IMG/VR virus record: IMGVR_UViG_3300025093_000039
Span: 1 to 44,543 of that record
Source: a virus
Strand: one strand, 5' to 3'
Length of the DNA: 44,543 nt
The notes under the pieces were generated by a model. That model saw only the letters and a list, made by a program, of their open reading frames with translations, did no database searches and was not told where the DNA came from. Positions 31,036-39,906 of this stretch are shown here, one piece after another. Position numbers and translations under genes: made by a program. How positions within the stretch are numbered: position 1 is the stretch's first letter; the number at the start of each line of letters is the position of its first letter.

Positions 31036-32205
31036 TTATGAAAAATCTTTTTTGGCTGACTCGGCCCCGTTCATCGGTGGGCGTTTGTCGCTATCAGGCA
31101 CAAGAGTTGGTTTGCCCTGTGGCTTTATTGTAAGTCCCAATTTAGCAAATTCCGACTTACCTACCAACTTCTCAATCTCTCCTATGCCTTTAATCTTGTG
31201 GTTTTGTAGTTGATCCAATTCGTAACCCATAACCTCCAACTCGTCAATTGCGGCGGCCTCGTCTTTCCATTTGCGGACCGAGCGACCTTCGACAATCTTA
31301 TAACCTGGGTAAGAGGTCCCGTTTAACGCCTCGTCGAGCATATATCTATTAACTGAGTTGAACCAATCAACCAATAATTCCCCTTTGGCCAATACCTCGA
31401 CAAGTTCTCCGGGCTCCAGTTCGTTTGGTTCTGCAAAATCTTGCTTGGCTAACTCCAAGTTATGATTTGCCAAAGCTCGACAAGTTGGTTTTACTTTGCA
31501 CCATCTGCAATGCCCCCCAGGCTTAAACTCTCCTTTGCCCTCAAATGCTAACTTTGCCGCCGGCTTTACGATCTCCTCGGCCCATTGCTTTAACTCCTCA
31601 ACGGTTAGTTCCTCGGTGTCTATATGATCTAATCGAGGTTGTACGATTGTCATTTTTACGTTTTGGATATCGTAAAGCAACTCAAACTTATGGAGGAGGC
31701 CTAGAGCGTAAAGCCTTAATTGTGAGTTTTGATAGGCGTCTACTTTTACACCTTTGCCATATTTCAAATCTGCAATATGCAAAGTATCGTCGGCTATTAT
31801 ATTAGCGTCTGAGGTCCCGAACCCTTCAGGCACTAAATAAGAATAGTCGGTTTTCTCTTCAACCAATAATTCCGCACTCCCGTAAGTCTTTTTAGCATTC
31901 AACCATTCGGTTAAAACGAAATCGACGTATTGCATAACATACCCTTGCATTTCGTCTTTGTAAAGGTCGTGTTTAGTCAACCTCTCAATCTCGTTCCTGA
32001 ATTTAGCCTTTCCTCCTTTTGGTCCTGTATAGCTTTCTAACCTTAATTGATTGTCTGCTAACTCGTGCGCCAAGGTCCCCTCGTCCGCATGGACTGAGGA
32101 CCCGGAGGGCTTTGTATCTTCAAGCCTTGCCGACGGCGGGCAATTGATCCAACGAGAGGCACCCGACGCCGACAAAAGGGCGTGTTTTCTCTGTTTGTGA
32201 CCCAT
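31036..32205 (-). CDS. DUF2800 protein (Cas4/RecB-like nuclease fold)
   Basis: A 389-residue protein. HALLSASGASRWINCPPSARLE at the start and GTLAHELAD are the DUF2800 signature. NIIADDTLHIADLKYGKG holds the Asp and Asp-x-Lys of a PD-(D/E)XK nuclease. GGHCRWCKVKPTC with the N-terminal Cys could hold an iron-sulphur cluster, as in Cas4. It probably processes DNA ends in replication or recombination together with the DUF2815 protein. Confidence 0.85.
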   Translation of the reverse strand: MGHKQRKHALLSASGASRWINCPPSARLEDTKPSGSSVHADEGTLAHELADNQLRLESYTGPKGGKAKFRNEIERLTKHDLYKDEMQGYVMQYVDFVLTEWLNAKKTYGSAELLVEEKTDYSYLVPEGFGTSDANIIADDTLHIADLKYGKGVKVDAYQNSQLRLYALGLLHKFELLYDIQNVKMTIVQPRLDHIDTEELTVEELKQWAEEIVKPAAKLAFEGKGEFKPGGHCRWCKVKPTCRALANHNLELAKQDFAEPNELEPGELVEVLAKGELLVDWFNSVNRYMLDEALNGTSYPGYKIVEGRSVRKWKDEAAAIDELEVMGYELDQLQNHKIKGIGEIEKLVGKSEFAKLGLTIKPQGKPTLVPDSDKRPPMNGAESAKKDFS

Positions 32206-32207
32206 GG

Positions 32208-32603
32208 CTAAAGGCTCTCCAGAAATTCCACAAAATCCGCGTAGTGTTCCGCCTTTAAGGTTGAGACGTTTTTAGCCCCGTACTCTTGCAGCTTTTCGGC
32301 TGCTTTGTCCCTAGCCTCTTTGCCTTTGTCCTTAATAACGCCTCCAAGCGTTTCTCTAACCTTCGCCAAATCTACTGTTGGCTCCGCCTTCTCTGGTTGT
32401 GGTTCAGGCTCTTTGGTTGGTATTACCGGAGTCTCTTTGGCTTTTGCCTTGGTTTTCCTTTTTGGTTTTTCTTCTGGTTTGTCGTCTTTTGGTTCTTCTG
32501 TTTTACCCATTAATCCTTTACCAACAAGTATTTTAGCCAACTCGGCCACCATTTCCGCTTGTTCTTTTGTTAGATCAGGGTTTAATTCTAGTGTGATTTT
32601 CAT
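32208..32603 (-). CDS. Early protein with charged linker
   Basis: A 131-residue protein in three parts: a helical start (MKITLELNPDLTKEQAEMV), a Lys/Pro/Glu-rich linker at about 35-75, and a C-terminal helical domain from about 80 (LAKVRETLGGVIKDKGKEARDKAAEK). The C-terminal pattern is common in phage early genes near DUF2800 but has no known function. It overlaps the regulator gene by four bases. Confidence 0.55.
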   Translation of the reverse strand: MKITLELNPDLTKEQAEMVAELAKILVGKGLMGKTEEPKDDKPEEKPKRKTKAKAKETPVIPTKEPEPQPEKAEPTVDLAKVRETLGGVIKDKGKEARDKAAEKLQEYGAKNVSTLKAEHYADFVEFLESL

Positions 32604-32992
32604 TTTATTAGTTCGTCTAATTTGTTAATATATTCTTTCAGGGTTACGGTGTTAGAGTGTAACAAAAACTCGTGTAATATCCTGTTATTGTGAAATACTC
32701 TAGTGGTCCAGGTGTCCAGATCCAACTTTGCTGTAAAGTCTCCATTGTTAAAAGTGATTATGTTTTTGCTCTCTGGTTTAGAGGACCAACCCCCAGAATA
32801 AAGGGCGGAAATAGGCTCATTGACCCAGGCGGCTAAACGGCTTATTTGGTCCGCATCTAATACGCCCTCGCCGCTTAACACCCGCGTCAACGCCAATTTT
32901 GGGTACTTGTGATGCGGGAATAGTCCCGCCGCCAACATATTTTTATCGAGCCCCTTTTTGTCTATTAGGCCCTGTAAATCGATAGTTTCCAT
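32600..32992 (-). CDS. Putative HTH regulator from a possibly leaderless transcript
   Basis: A 130-residue protein. Residues 8-62 (KNMLAAGLFPHHKYPKLALTRVL, then LDADQISRLAAWVNEPISALY) resemble an XRE-type helix-turn-helix, with the recognition helix least certain. The rest is beta-type (ITFNNGDFTAKLDLDTW). The ATG begins five bases after the -7 box TACCTTTG, so the transcript probably has little or no leader. It heads the replication operon and could control it. Confidence 0.55.
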   Translation of the reverse strand: METIDLQGLIDKKGLDKNMLAAGLFPHHKYPKLALTRVLSGEGVLDADQISRLAAWVNEPISALYSGGWSSKPESKNIITFNNGDFTAKLDLDTWTTRVFHNNRILHEFLLHSNTVTLKEYINKLDELIK

Positions 32993-32997
32993 GAGCC

Positions 32998-33027
32998 CAA
33001 AGGTAAAAAGGTTTTTTATAAAAACAA
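32998..33027 (-). promoter_or_regulatory. Strong Bacteroidota-type promoter of the replication operon
   Basis: On the minus strand TTG (33025-33027), 19 bases, TACCTTTG (32998-33005), a perfect match to TTG-N19-TAnnTTTG. The start codon at 32992 lies where transcription should begin. Confidence 0.85.
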
Positions 33028-33034
33028 CAAAAAA

Positions 33035-33469
33035 TTATTTTTTATTTTTTCCGAACTTGTCCATTGCAACGCCTGTTATCTGTCCTAAATATGGAGAGGC
33101 GAAATAAAACCCTAGAATCAACATAACCGCCCCGGTCATTTGCTCGATGTTGTCGCCTATTACTTGCGCTGAGTCGTCCCACTCGGCCCCCTGGAGCCAA
33201 ACCCCGGCAATACCTAAAGCCATTCGACCAACAAACATCAACAACCAAATTGCCGTAATTGACAAGGCTATGAGCCTGCGAGCTAAGTTCTGGCCCTGGG
33301 TCGTCTCCATCCACTTTATAAGCATTTGCCGACCCTCTGTTATTGCTTTGGCCGTGTTCTCGGCCTTTTCCTCCTTAGTATAAATGAATTGTCCCAGACC
33401 GTCGGAGACGGCGTTAACCGTGTCGGTCAATGCTTTCGGACTGCCGAGTAATCTACCTAGAAACCCCAT
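33035..33469 (-). CDS. Holin, three-span type
   Basis: A 144-residue protein. The N-terminal 50 residues are soluble and helical (KEEKAENTAKAITEGRQML). Membrane spans follow at about 69-85 (IALSITAIWLLMFVGRM) and 113-130 (AVMLILGFYFASPYL), with a shorter hydrophobic stretch between. This resembles the Holin_3TMs family of Bacteroidota phages. It follows the amidase with a 17-base overlap and is the end of this transcript before the promoter at 33.0 kb. Confidence 0.75.
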   Translation of the reverse strand: MGFLGRLLGSPKALTDTVNAVSDGLGQFIYTKEEKAENTAKAITEGRQMLIKWMETTQGQNLARRLIALSITAIWLLMFVGRMALGIAGVWLQGAEWDDSAQVIGDNIEQMTGAVMLILGFYFASPYLGQITGVAMDKFGKNKK

Positions 33470-33953
33470 TGATGTAGTGAATTAAGAATTTTTTAAGAGT
33501 ATTTACGTTGTTGTGTTCTTCGATTGCCTCGTAACACGGGCACTCTTTCAAACGCTCGTTTGCTTCAATCGTTCCGTCGCCGTCTTTGTCCTTGCTTAAG
33601 TCCCTATGGCCTACAACCGGGACGTTACCATAAACGGCCCTTAGTTGGTCGATCCTTTTAGCCATTGCGGCTTTCTGTTGTAGTGTTCTCGTGTCTTTGG
33701 GCTTTCCTGAAGCGTCTAACCCTCCCTCGTAAGATAACCCGACCGAGTCAATATTAAAGCCTTTGGCGTGGGCTCCTGGTCGCTCAATTGGCCGACAAAT
33801 GTACTCTTTGCCGTTTCTGGTATAATAGAAATGGTAACCGATATCCGACCACCCGTTTTTCTCAACGTGTAATTTGGTAAGGTCTAAAATACCGAACGTC
33901 TCGTTTTCTCTGGTTGCGCTGCAATGCGTAACGATTAAATTAATGTCTCTCAT
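33453..33953 (-). CDS. N-acetylmuramoyl-L-alanine amidase (endolysin) with EF-hand loop
   Basis: A 166-residue Amidase_2 protein of the T7 lysozyme type. Zinc ligands are likely H10 (IVTHCS), H116 (VVGHRDLS) and C138 or C140 (KECPCYE). VGLSYEGGLD fits the family core. DKDGDGTIEANE at 122-133 matches the 12-residue EF-hand calcium loop, inserted between the His and Cys ligands. There is no signal peptide, so release depends on the holin gene next to it. Confidence 0.9.
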   Translation of the reverse strand: MRDINLIVTHCSATRENETFGILDLTKLHVEKNGWSDIGYHFYYTRNGKEYICRPIERPGAHAKGFNIDSVGLSYEGGLDASGKPKDTRTLQQKAAMAKRIDQLRAVYGNVPVVGHRDLSKDKDGDGTIEANERLKECPCYEAIEEHNNVNTLKKFLIHYINGVSR

Positions 33954-33954
33954 C

Positions 33955-34962
33955 TTATCTAACTTTTCCGTTTATAATTCGGTGGTTCTTAACTTCAAAA
34001 TTGCCGTCTTTCCCGATCTCAACAATTGCGAACCCGTGATTCCATTTGTTTACTCTCATATATCTGGGGTGCAATTCGCACAAACAGCCGGTCGACCAAG
34101 TTGTTGTAATCTTGCCGTTTAGGTTCGGCTCGGTGTGTTCGCTTGTCTGGTGGTTGTGGCCGCAAAGGGTGTTAGTCTTTGATCTCATGTAATAACCCCT
34201 TGCCGGGTTTACAGGACTAAACACGGACCGCCCGAACTCGTGCCCATGTAATATGTTCAAATTACCGGCTTTTATAACCCTGTCGTCCTGTATTAGTGTC
34301 GCGTTATATTCCCTGAACCTTAAGAGGACGTCTAATTTAAACTCGGACATATCCAAAAGCTCTGGGGCTTTGAGCCTTAAAAAGCTCTCGTATCGGTCCT
34401 CGTGGTTCCCCAACTTATAATAGACGGGTAAATCAAACTCTTTCTTGAGAACGCCTAAAAACTCCCGGCAAGCCTGTAACTCTTCAGAAAACCGCCTTTT
34501 GCGTGGGTCCTTCTCGTATCTTGACAGGCTGTAAGCGTCTAGGATATCCCCGTTTAATAATATGGCGTCGACTCCTTCTTTTTTGCCCTTCTCTAGTGCA
34601 AGCGTAACCGCACTTATTGTGTGGTACGGTATATGAATATCGGAGAGAACCAAGTATTTTTTACCCGACGGCAATATAAAAGGCTCCCAAACCTCCTCGT
34701 CTGACTCTGGCAAATGGTAAGGGTTGCCGATATTGTGTTTTATAGCCTCCTCCCCTTTTGCTGTCGGGTGGGTGGCTGCTTTTCGATTGCTTTGACCCAT
34801 TTTACCTTTATAATACCTAATTGCACATCTTACCGCCTCTTTATTAGGGAATAATAAACTATTCTCTTTGTAGATTTTCAAGGCAAGTGTGTTAATAGGA
34901 AGATCGGCGAATTTTCCGTCTAGGTATTTTTGGACCGTTTCGCCTTTTATCGTGCGGCTCAT
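33955..34962 (-). CDS. Calcineurin-like metallophosphoesterase
   Basis: A 335-residue protein. The metal-binding motifs are in order: LSDIHIPYH, LLNGDILD, YYKLGNHEDR, ILHGHEFG, and LCGHNHQTS. The first 100 residues are separate and may hold a helix-turn-helix-like part (FPNKEAVRCAIRYYKGK). The substrate is unknown; phage members act on nucleotides, RNA or DNA ends. It lies among lysis genes and is coupled to its upstream neighbour by a 4-base overlap. Confidence 0.88.
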   Translation of the reverse strand: MSRTIKGETVQKYLDGKFADLPINTLALKIYKENSLLFPNKEAVRCAIRYYKGKMGQSNRKAATHPTAKGEEAIKHNIGNPYHLPESDEEVWEPFILPSGKKYLVLSDIHIPYHTISAVTLALEKGKKEGVDAILLNGDILDAYSLSRYEKDPRKRRFSEELQACREFLGVLKKEFDLPVYYKLGNHEDRYESFLRLKAPELLDMSEFKLDVLLRFREYNATLIQDDRVIKAGNLNILHGHEFGRSVFSPVNPARGYYMRSKTNTLCGHNHQTSEHTEPNLNGKITTTWSTGCLCELHPRYMRVNKWNHGFAIVEIGKDGNFEVKNHRIINGKVR

Positions 34963-35255
34963 TTCTTGTTAAGTAAGTGGTCCAGGATCAAATCGAGCCG
35001 GCTTTTAACGTCTGTCATTGTGCTTTCTACCTGATTTCTGAACTCCTGGTCGAACTTGGTATTAGTCTCTATGTCGCTTTGGACCTTTAAAATAGCTCGG
35101 TCCATAATATCGACTCGCTCCTCCAGTTTAGAAATCTTCTGATCTTGTTTTTTGTCGGTTAGCTTTTTAGCTGCAAGGCCTCCGCCGCCGCCGACTCCAA
35201 CAGCCGCCGCAAGTTCTGGCCAGTGTTTAATTATCCAGTTAAGTAAATCATTCAT
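34959..35255 (-). CDS. Small membrane/coiled-coil protein in the lysis region
   Basis: A 98-residue protein. MNDLLNWIIKHWPELAAAVG with GGGGGLAAKK is a short hydrophobic, Gly-rich N-terminal span. About 55 residues of coiled coil follow (SKLEERVDIMDRAILKVQS). The topology fits an inner-membrane spanin-like or holin-accessory protein. There is no clear lipoprotein partner beside it. Assignment rests on topology and place. Confidence 0.55.
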   Translation of the reverse strand: MNDLLNWIIKHWPELAAAVGVGGGGGLAAKKLTDKKQDQKISKLEERVDIMDRAILKVQSDIETNTKFDQEFRNQVESTMTDVKSRLDLILDHLLNKK

Positions 35256-35601
35256 TGGTTTTATAGATTAGGTCGTAAATCTCAAAGGGGCGTTTATTCA
35301 GGTTCTTGTTGGCGAAATCGTCGGCCTCGTATTCATAAAACCAAAATTTCTTTATGTACTTCCAGACCCATTGTCGGCGGGTTAATCCTTCTGATTGCGT
35401 TTTCATGTGCCAAAGCTCATGTAAAAAACGCCAATGTTCCTCCGCCCCAAAGTCTATAAACCAGACCTTAGACCGCATAATCATAGTTTTAAACTTACGC
35501 TCATATATTTTAATGTTTTCTTTTCTCCGGGTCCACATAGTTTGATCATCTAAAACCATATCGACCGCCCAAAACATAAAGGGAACGTAAATTATTTTCA
35601 T
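35248..35601 (-). CDS. Minimal HExxH zinc metalloprotease-like protein
   Basis: A 117-residue protein. HELWH at 61-65 is the zincin motif HExxH, and FYEYEADDFANK near 88-99 supplies the further Glu/Asp ligands in the usual distance. The N-terminus is hydrophobic (YVPFMFWAVDMVL), but there is no typical signal peptide. No inhibitor or substrate domain is visible. It may cleave a virion or host envelope protein during lysis or entry. Confidence 0.65.
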   Translation of the reverse strand: MKIIYVPFMFWAVDMVLDDQTMWTRRKENIKIYERKFKTMIMRSKVWFIDFGAEEHWRFLHELWHMKTQSEGLTRRQWVWKYIKKFWFYEYEADDFANKNLNKRPFEIYDLIYKTNE

Positions 35602-35603
35602 AG

Positions 35604-36002
35604 CTATTCTATTTCATCCCAACTAAAAGCGTGTTTTCCTGAACTTACCCCGTTTTTGCTCTCCTCAATCGATCCGATAAAGAACCTGGGGGCCGCTAAC
35701 CCTGCCCCGTCTGCTTTCCAGTCCTCAATTTCGTTATTAATTAAACTTAAATCAAACGGTATCACAAAAAAATCTTGCCCGTTGCAAGTTTTAACGTTCG
35801 GACTCTTGACAATCTTGCCTTTTCGTTGTGCATCTGCGATCCATTGCGCATTTGTCGGATTAGCCACATCATCAAACGTTTCTGTCTCCTCGTTCCATTC
35901 CTGAACCTGTCCGAACTTTTGCGCCCGCATACTTGATTTGATAGGTTCGTCTAAATCTGATAGCGGTATGCAAAACGCTATATTTCCGTTTGTCTTGTTC
36001 AT
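35604..36002 (-). CDS. Unknown protein after the LamG-type tail gene
   Basis: A 132-residue acidic protein with two Cys and a mixed alpha/beta composition (IAFCIPLSDLDEP, NGQDFFVIPFDLSLI, PRFFIGSIEESKNG). It is coupled to the tail fibre gene by a 4-base overlap, so it may be a tail fibre chaperone or part of the fibre complex. No family recognised. Confidence 0.5.
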   Translation of the reverse strand: MNKTNGNIAFCIPLSDLDEPIKSSMRAQKFGQVQEWNEETETFDDVANPTNAQWIADAQRKGKIVKSPNVKTCNGQDFFVIPFDLSLINNEIEDWKADGAGLAAPRFFIGSIEESKNGVSSGKHAFSWDEIE

Positions 36003-38011
36003 TGTATTAGCCTTTGATTATAATATGCCAGTGTCTTAATTTCTGATAATTCGATGCTTGCTTTGTCGTATAGTTGAGGTATTGAGATAAGGCCTCCAAA
36101 TGAAAGTGTTAAACTATTTGGTCTAATCCCAAATAAACAACTTTCAGAACCGCCCCCAATAGCCCCGACCGTTCCCGAATCTGTTGGCGTTGAAGGAAAA
36201 TCCGAATCAATATCAGTAATATAAATATCTGCTTCTGTTCCAATGTGGACAACTACAAATTTATAAGTAGTACCGTCAACAGGTGTTATGCTCGATAAAA
36301 TAGTTTGTGACCCGCCAACTTCATTAACATAAGCAAAATCTAAACTGCCTAAAATAAGAACATTAAATCCATCATTTCCTGCTTTATTTGTAACGATGTA
36401 TTGACTAGCTCCATTTGCATTATAAGTAAACGATCCTGCTATAACCCTTCCATCCACAACATCCCAAACGTCAATCTGATTTCCACATTGAACCCCTCCA
36501 TGAATATTATCTACTAAATCTAATCCCGTAAAGTTCAGCGTGCCTTGCTTCTGAATTACTTGAATAGCGTTACCGTATTCGTCTTGAGAAGAGGTTGTTT
36601 CGTTACGAAATCGGATAGTTGGCGAACCGTTTATAGTTCCACTGGGGAATCCTAAATGGTTACAGCTTACTATTGAATCATCAAAATTAAAGTAATCTAT
36701 TATGCCTTTATAGGCAAAAGCATTTCCTAATCTTGCACCGATATAAAACGTATTTTGAGGCGTTCCGCTGTTTGCTCTTGATCTTGAGACTACCCCATCG
36801 TCGGTAGTTTCAACATTGTTAACAGTGCAACCGCTCACATCACCATTTGCATCTGTTGTAATAACAATCGTAATCATTTCGGCGTTATTCCAACTTCCAG
36901 TAGTTATAAATCTCGAAGATTGCAAAGTAAATGTTGAGCCGACCCATGTACTTATACCAAAATCAACGCCCGATGTATGGTTTAGGGTTATTGCCAAAAA
37001 CCTATCAGTGTTTGTGGAATCTGATAGCTGAATTACTTGATATTCGGCTGTATCAAAATATTGTAGTCGTAAAGTAATTGTTTTGTTCGCTAATGATTCG
37101 GAAGTGTATAGGATAGAATCATCAACCCCATCAAACCAATAGTATAAATTCCTACTCAACAAAACTTGCTGTGAACCTACTTGAGCGTCGTTGCCAATCA
37201 TGTTGTCTGTTGATCCGCTTTGCAAAGTAAGAGGTATAGCTAAATCAGCTAGATTAGTGACAGGCTCACCATCGAATCCGTTCCCTTCATTGAAGTCTGC
37301 TATTATCGTAGCCCCAAAATCGCTGCCTTTATCCGCATATTTTTGAGGATTGTTATAAATTTCTAATATTTGGGTATTGGATAAAGGTTCGGTCGTAACG
37401 ATTAAATCTTTTAAATCGATATCCCCGAATGTGCTATTTACTTGGCCTATGTTATTGATTACAAAATTTGTCGTCCCGACAATATCAAAATCAACATACG
37501 AACCATTTACGTAAATAGATAAATCCCCCGAATCCCTTTTTATCAAATAGTGTAAAAAGTCTGTATTTGTATCGGTTGTAAAATCATAATTAGAACCATT
37601 GACAACTGCCCTAAATGTTGTAGAATCAACAAAATAAAGCCCTGAATTTGCCGTATTGGCGTCGCCTAAAATCGGCTCAAGTGTACCGTTATTTTTTGCC
37701 CAAAAAGAAATAGAAAAGTCTCCTAACGTTTGCTCTGTTAGGCTTACGTTGTTCTCGTGTGTTCCCGCACTATTCCCAATAAAATAGCCGCCTGTTTTGC
37801 ATTGTAAATTTCTGTTTATGCTGTTATCAGCTTCGTTGTCTAATTGATAACCTTCTTGATTCCATTTATCGCGGGTTTCAATCTTTCCTTCTGACCAGAA
37901 TAACCCGCCTGAAATCTTGTTTGGGTTCCAGAATATGCCCCAAATATCTAATATCTCCGCCGGGAGCCCTCCGTAATCCTGGGCTATTGGCATTTGTCTT
38001 TTCCAAGTCAT
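35999..38011 (-). CDS. Tail fibre-like protein with LamG/concanavalin-type domains
   Basis: A 670-residue protein. After a 65-residue lead, two or three beta-sandwich domains of the LamG type can be recognised (FSISFWAKNNGTLEP, LSIYVNGSYVDF, KDLIVTTEPLSNTQI; then ITLRLQYFDTAEYQ, ITIVITTDANGD and NTFYIGARLGNAFAYKG). A further similar domain closes the protein. Such domains bind glycans and suggest a role in adsorption. The ATG at 38011 overlaps the upstream stop as ATGA; an in-frame GTG at 38020 is less likely. Confidence 0.7.
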   Translation of the reverse strand: MTWKRQMPIAQDYGGLPAEILDIWGIFWNPNKISGGLFWSEGKIETRDKWNQEGYQLDNEADNSINRNLQCKTGGYFIGNSAGTHENNVSLTEQTLGDFSISFWAKNNGTLEPILGDANTANSGLYFVDSTTFRAVVNGSNYDFTTDTNTDFLHYLIKRDSGDLSIYVNGSYVDFDIVGTTNFVINNIGQVNSTFGDIDLKDLIVTTEPLSNTQILEIYNNPQKYADKGSDFGATIIADFNEGNGFDGEPVTNLADLAIPLTLQSGSTDNMIGNDAQVGSQQVLLSRNLYYWFDGVDDSILYTSESLANKTITLRLQYFDTAEYQVIQLSDSTNTDRFLAITLNHTSGVDFGISTWVGSTFTLQSSRFITTGSWNNAEMITIVITTDANGDVSGCTVNNVETTDDGVVSRSRANSGTPQNTFYIGARLGNAFAYKGIIDYFNFDDSIVSCNHLGFPSGTINGSPTIRFRNETTSSQDEYGNAIQVIQKQGTLNFTGLDLVDNIHGGVQCGNQIDVWDVVDGRVIAGSFTYNANGASQYIVTNKAGNDGFNVLILGSLDFAYVNEVGGSQTILSSITPVDGTTYKFVVVHIGTEADIYITDIDSDFPSTPTDSGTVGAIGGGSESCLFGIRPNSLTLSFGGLISIPQLYDKASIELSEIKTLAYYNQRLIQ

Positions 38012-38550
38012 AGCGCACACCCTCCTCCGGTGCCTCTTAGTTTCAAATCGTAATTTATCGCAAAAGCGTAAAGGTCTAAAACCTTTTTCGTAATCTTTTC
38101 GTTGCCGGCGTACTCCGTCCCCAAGACCTCTGACTTTTCGGTTTCTGGTCGTCCGGTCACCTGGATAATAGCGTTTCCGACTTTCGGGTTACTGCCTAAT
38201 ATATTCATTACCGTGTTTGCCTGATCATCATTATCAAAGTCAACCGCAACCGTACTCCGGTGCCCAACCGCGACCAAAGTACATTCGTAGTTGTGGAAAG
38301 CATAAGCCGCCGAGCCTTTGCCGCTATCCTCGTCGACCCCGTGGTCAATAACCCGGTGGTAGAACTGGAGCCCTTGCGTATCTATTGGGCTAATCTGTTG
38401 GCCCTCTCTGGCTCCTATCTTGACTATGGGGAACGTTAAACCGTCCCGCTCTTGCAATACCGCTTGACCGTAATAGACCGCCGCATAGTCCGCCAAATTA
38501 GCCTGAATTACGGCGTTGATTGCATCGAATACGTTATCTAGTTGCCGCAT
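38008..38550 (-). CDS. Neck / tail-completion protein candidate
   Basis: A 180-residue alpha/beta protein (IQANLADYAAVYYGQAVL, TLVAVGHRSTVAVDF, IIQVTGRPETEKS). It follows a gp10-like protein and an adaptor-like protein, so it fits the tail terminator or neck position. The C-terminus ends Gly-Gly-Gly-Cys-Ala-Leu. No motif is decisive. Confidence 0.5.
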   Translation of the reverse strand: MRQLDNVFDAINAVIQANLADYAAVYYGQAVLQERDGLTFPIVKIGAREGQQISPIDTQGLQFYHRVIDHGVDEDSGKGSAAYAFHNYECTLVAVGHRSTVAVDFDNDDQANTVMNILGSNPKVGNAIIQVTGRPETEKSEVLGTEYAGNEKITKKVLDLYAFAINYDLKLRGTGGGCAL

Positions 38551-38950
38551 CTATTCTTTTTTGTATTACTTTCTCTAAAAATTCTGCCTCTGACTTGGTC
38601 GCCTTGAAAATGTCTTTGCTGTAAGTGTTCTCGACCCAAATAGACTTATCATTATTAAACGAGTTTTGAAACCCTGACCCGATCCGGTTACCTTGCTTTA
38701 TTATTGAAAAGTCATTTTTCATTTGTTGGGTAAACTGGAGATTGACCCTAGACGATCCGCCAAGCCCTTTCCGTTTCCTTGTCTCTAAATATCCCGCTGA
38801 GTAAGTCCCGATTTGCCTGTCGTTTGCATCTAACCCGTCGTCAAATATCCTCTTAGTGATCAGACTATGAGTCGTAACGATTGCTTGCATTTGCAACTTA
38901 CCTGTTAAAATGTCTTTTAATACTTTGATATTTTTCTCAATATCATTCAC
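38534..38950 (-). CDS. Head-tail joining protein candidate (gp10-like)
   Basis: A 138-residue protein. GTYSAGYLETRKRKG and VNLQFTQQMKND followed by RIGSGFQNSFNND resemble the HK97 gp10-like neck proteins common in Bacteroidota phages. It is basic and helical at both ends. It overlaps the upstream gene by four and the downstream gene by 17 bases. Confidence 0.6.
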   Translation of the reverse strand: MNDIEKNIKVLKDILTGKLQMQAIVTTHSLITKRIFDDGLDANDRQIGTYSAGYLETRKRKGLGGSSRVNLQFTQQMKNDFSIIKQGNRIGSGFQNSFNNDKSIWVENTYSKDIFKATKSEAEFLEKVIQKRIDAATR

Positions 38951-39906
38951 GGCATAATCATTTTATAATTTATCTCTCGGTCGCACTCAAAACAACCATC
39001 GTTATTATAGTCAATCTTGAGGCCGGTTAACGTCCCTTTTACCATGTCTTCATATTCACCCTCTAGGAACGTTTTTAGCTCTTTGGCCTCCTCTGTGTTT
39101 AGTAAAGTATAAGAGCTTATGCGGTCCGAATGTATTACTTCGTTGCAGAACTCAACGCCTAGAGCGTACATATAAAGCTCCTCGAAAACTGTTAGCCTTT
39201 GGCAAATATAATTATCTAACGAACACTCCAGGTTGTAAGCTACGATAAGCCCTTGACCCGCAACGCCTGAGAGGTTGTTATTTACAACGCTTGACGCTTT
39301 CGGGACCGTTTTAGTTGCTATGCTTATCCCAGACCCCCAATTAAGATCGTCGGCTTTTATGGTTTGAACCTCTGACTCGTCGTAACAAACAAAGAGTTTG
39401 GGGTATTTCCAAACCGGGAACTCTTTCCGCATATAAACTCGGTTAATCCCTGCGGTGAAATCGTGGCTAACCGTGTCCAGGAGGTCCCCCGTTACGGCGT
39501 TATAAACTCTGATCGAGGAGGTTACCGTATTAGAGGCGTAAAGGTCAACAAACGGTATTAGTATTTTAACGTTCTTGTAATAGCTCGATCCATCAAAAAA
39601 CCACCCTGTATAATTAGCGTTTTGGCTTGCCGCCTCGTTCTTATCATAGTTACCCGTAACAACGTTGTTGATTATCGAGTATTGTTTATAAAACTTCATT
39701 GCCCACATATTCAGGCTCTTTTCAAAACGCCTAATAGCTCTGGACTCAACTTTAGCCCAAGCCGTGGTTACGCTGTCCTCCTCCTCTTTACGAACCAACC
39801 CGAATTTTGTGGTATCAATCCCCGGCAACTCGTTAACATACCGCCCCGATAGTGGGTTAGTCGTTACGTTCAAAAGTCCTATGTAATTCTCTAAACAGCT
39901 AATCAT
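38947..39906 (-). CDS. Head-tail adaptor-like structural protein
   Basis: A 319-residue protein. The first 90 residues are helical (KVESRAIRRFEKSLNMWAM) and the middle is a beta-rich insert. The C-terminal part holds helical EELYMYALGVEFCNEV and a final DGCFECDREINYK with CxxC. Its order ahead of gp10-like and tail-completion candidates suggests a head-tail connector. The large beta domain is unusual for an adaptor and may face the outside. Confidence 0.5.
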   Translation of the reverse strand: MISCLENYIGLLNVTTNPLSGRYVNELPGIDTTKFGLVRKEEEDSVTTAWAKVESRAIRRFEKSLNMWAMKFYKQYSIINNVVTGNYDKNEAASQNANYTGWFFDGSSYYKNVKILIPFVDLYASNTVTSSIRVYNAVTGDLLDTVSHDFTAGINRVYMRKEFPVWKYPKLFVCYDESEVQTIKADDLNWGSGISIATKTVPKASSVVNNNLSGVAGQGLIVAYNLECSLDNYICQRLTVFEELYMYALGVEFCNEVIHSDRISSYTLLNTEEAKELKTFLEGEYEDMVKGTLTGLKIDYNNDGCFECDREINYKMIMP

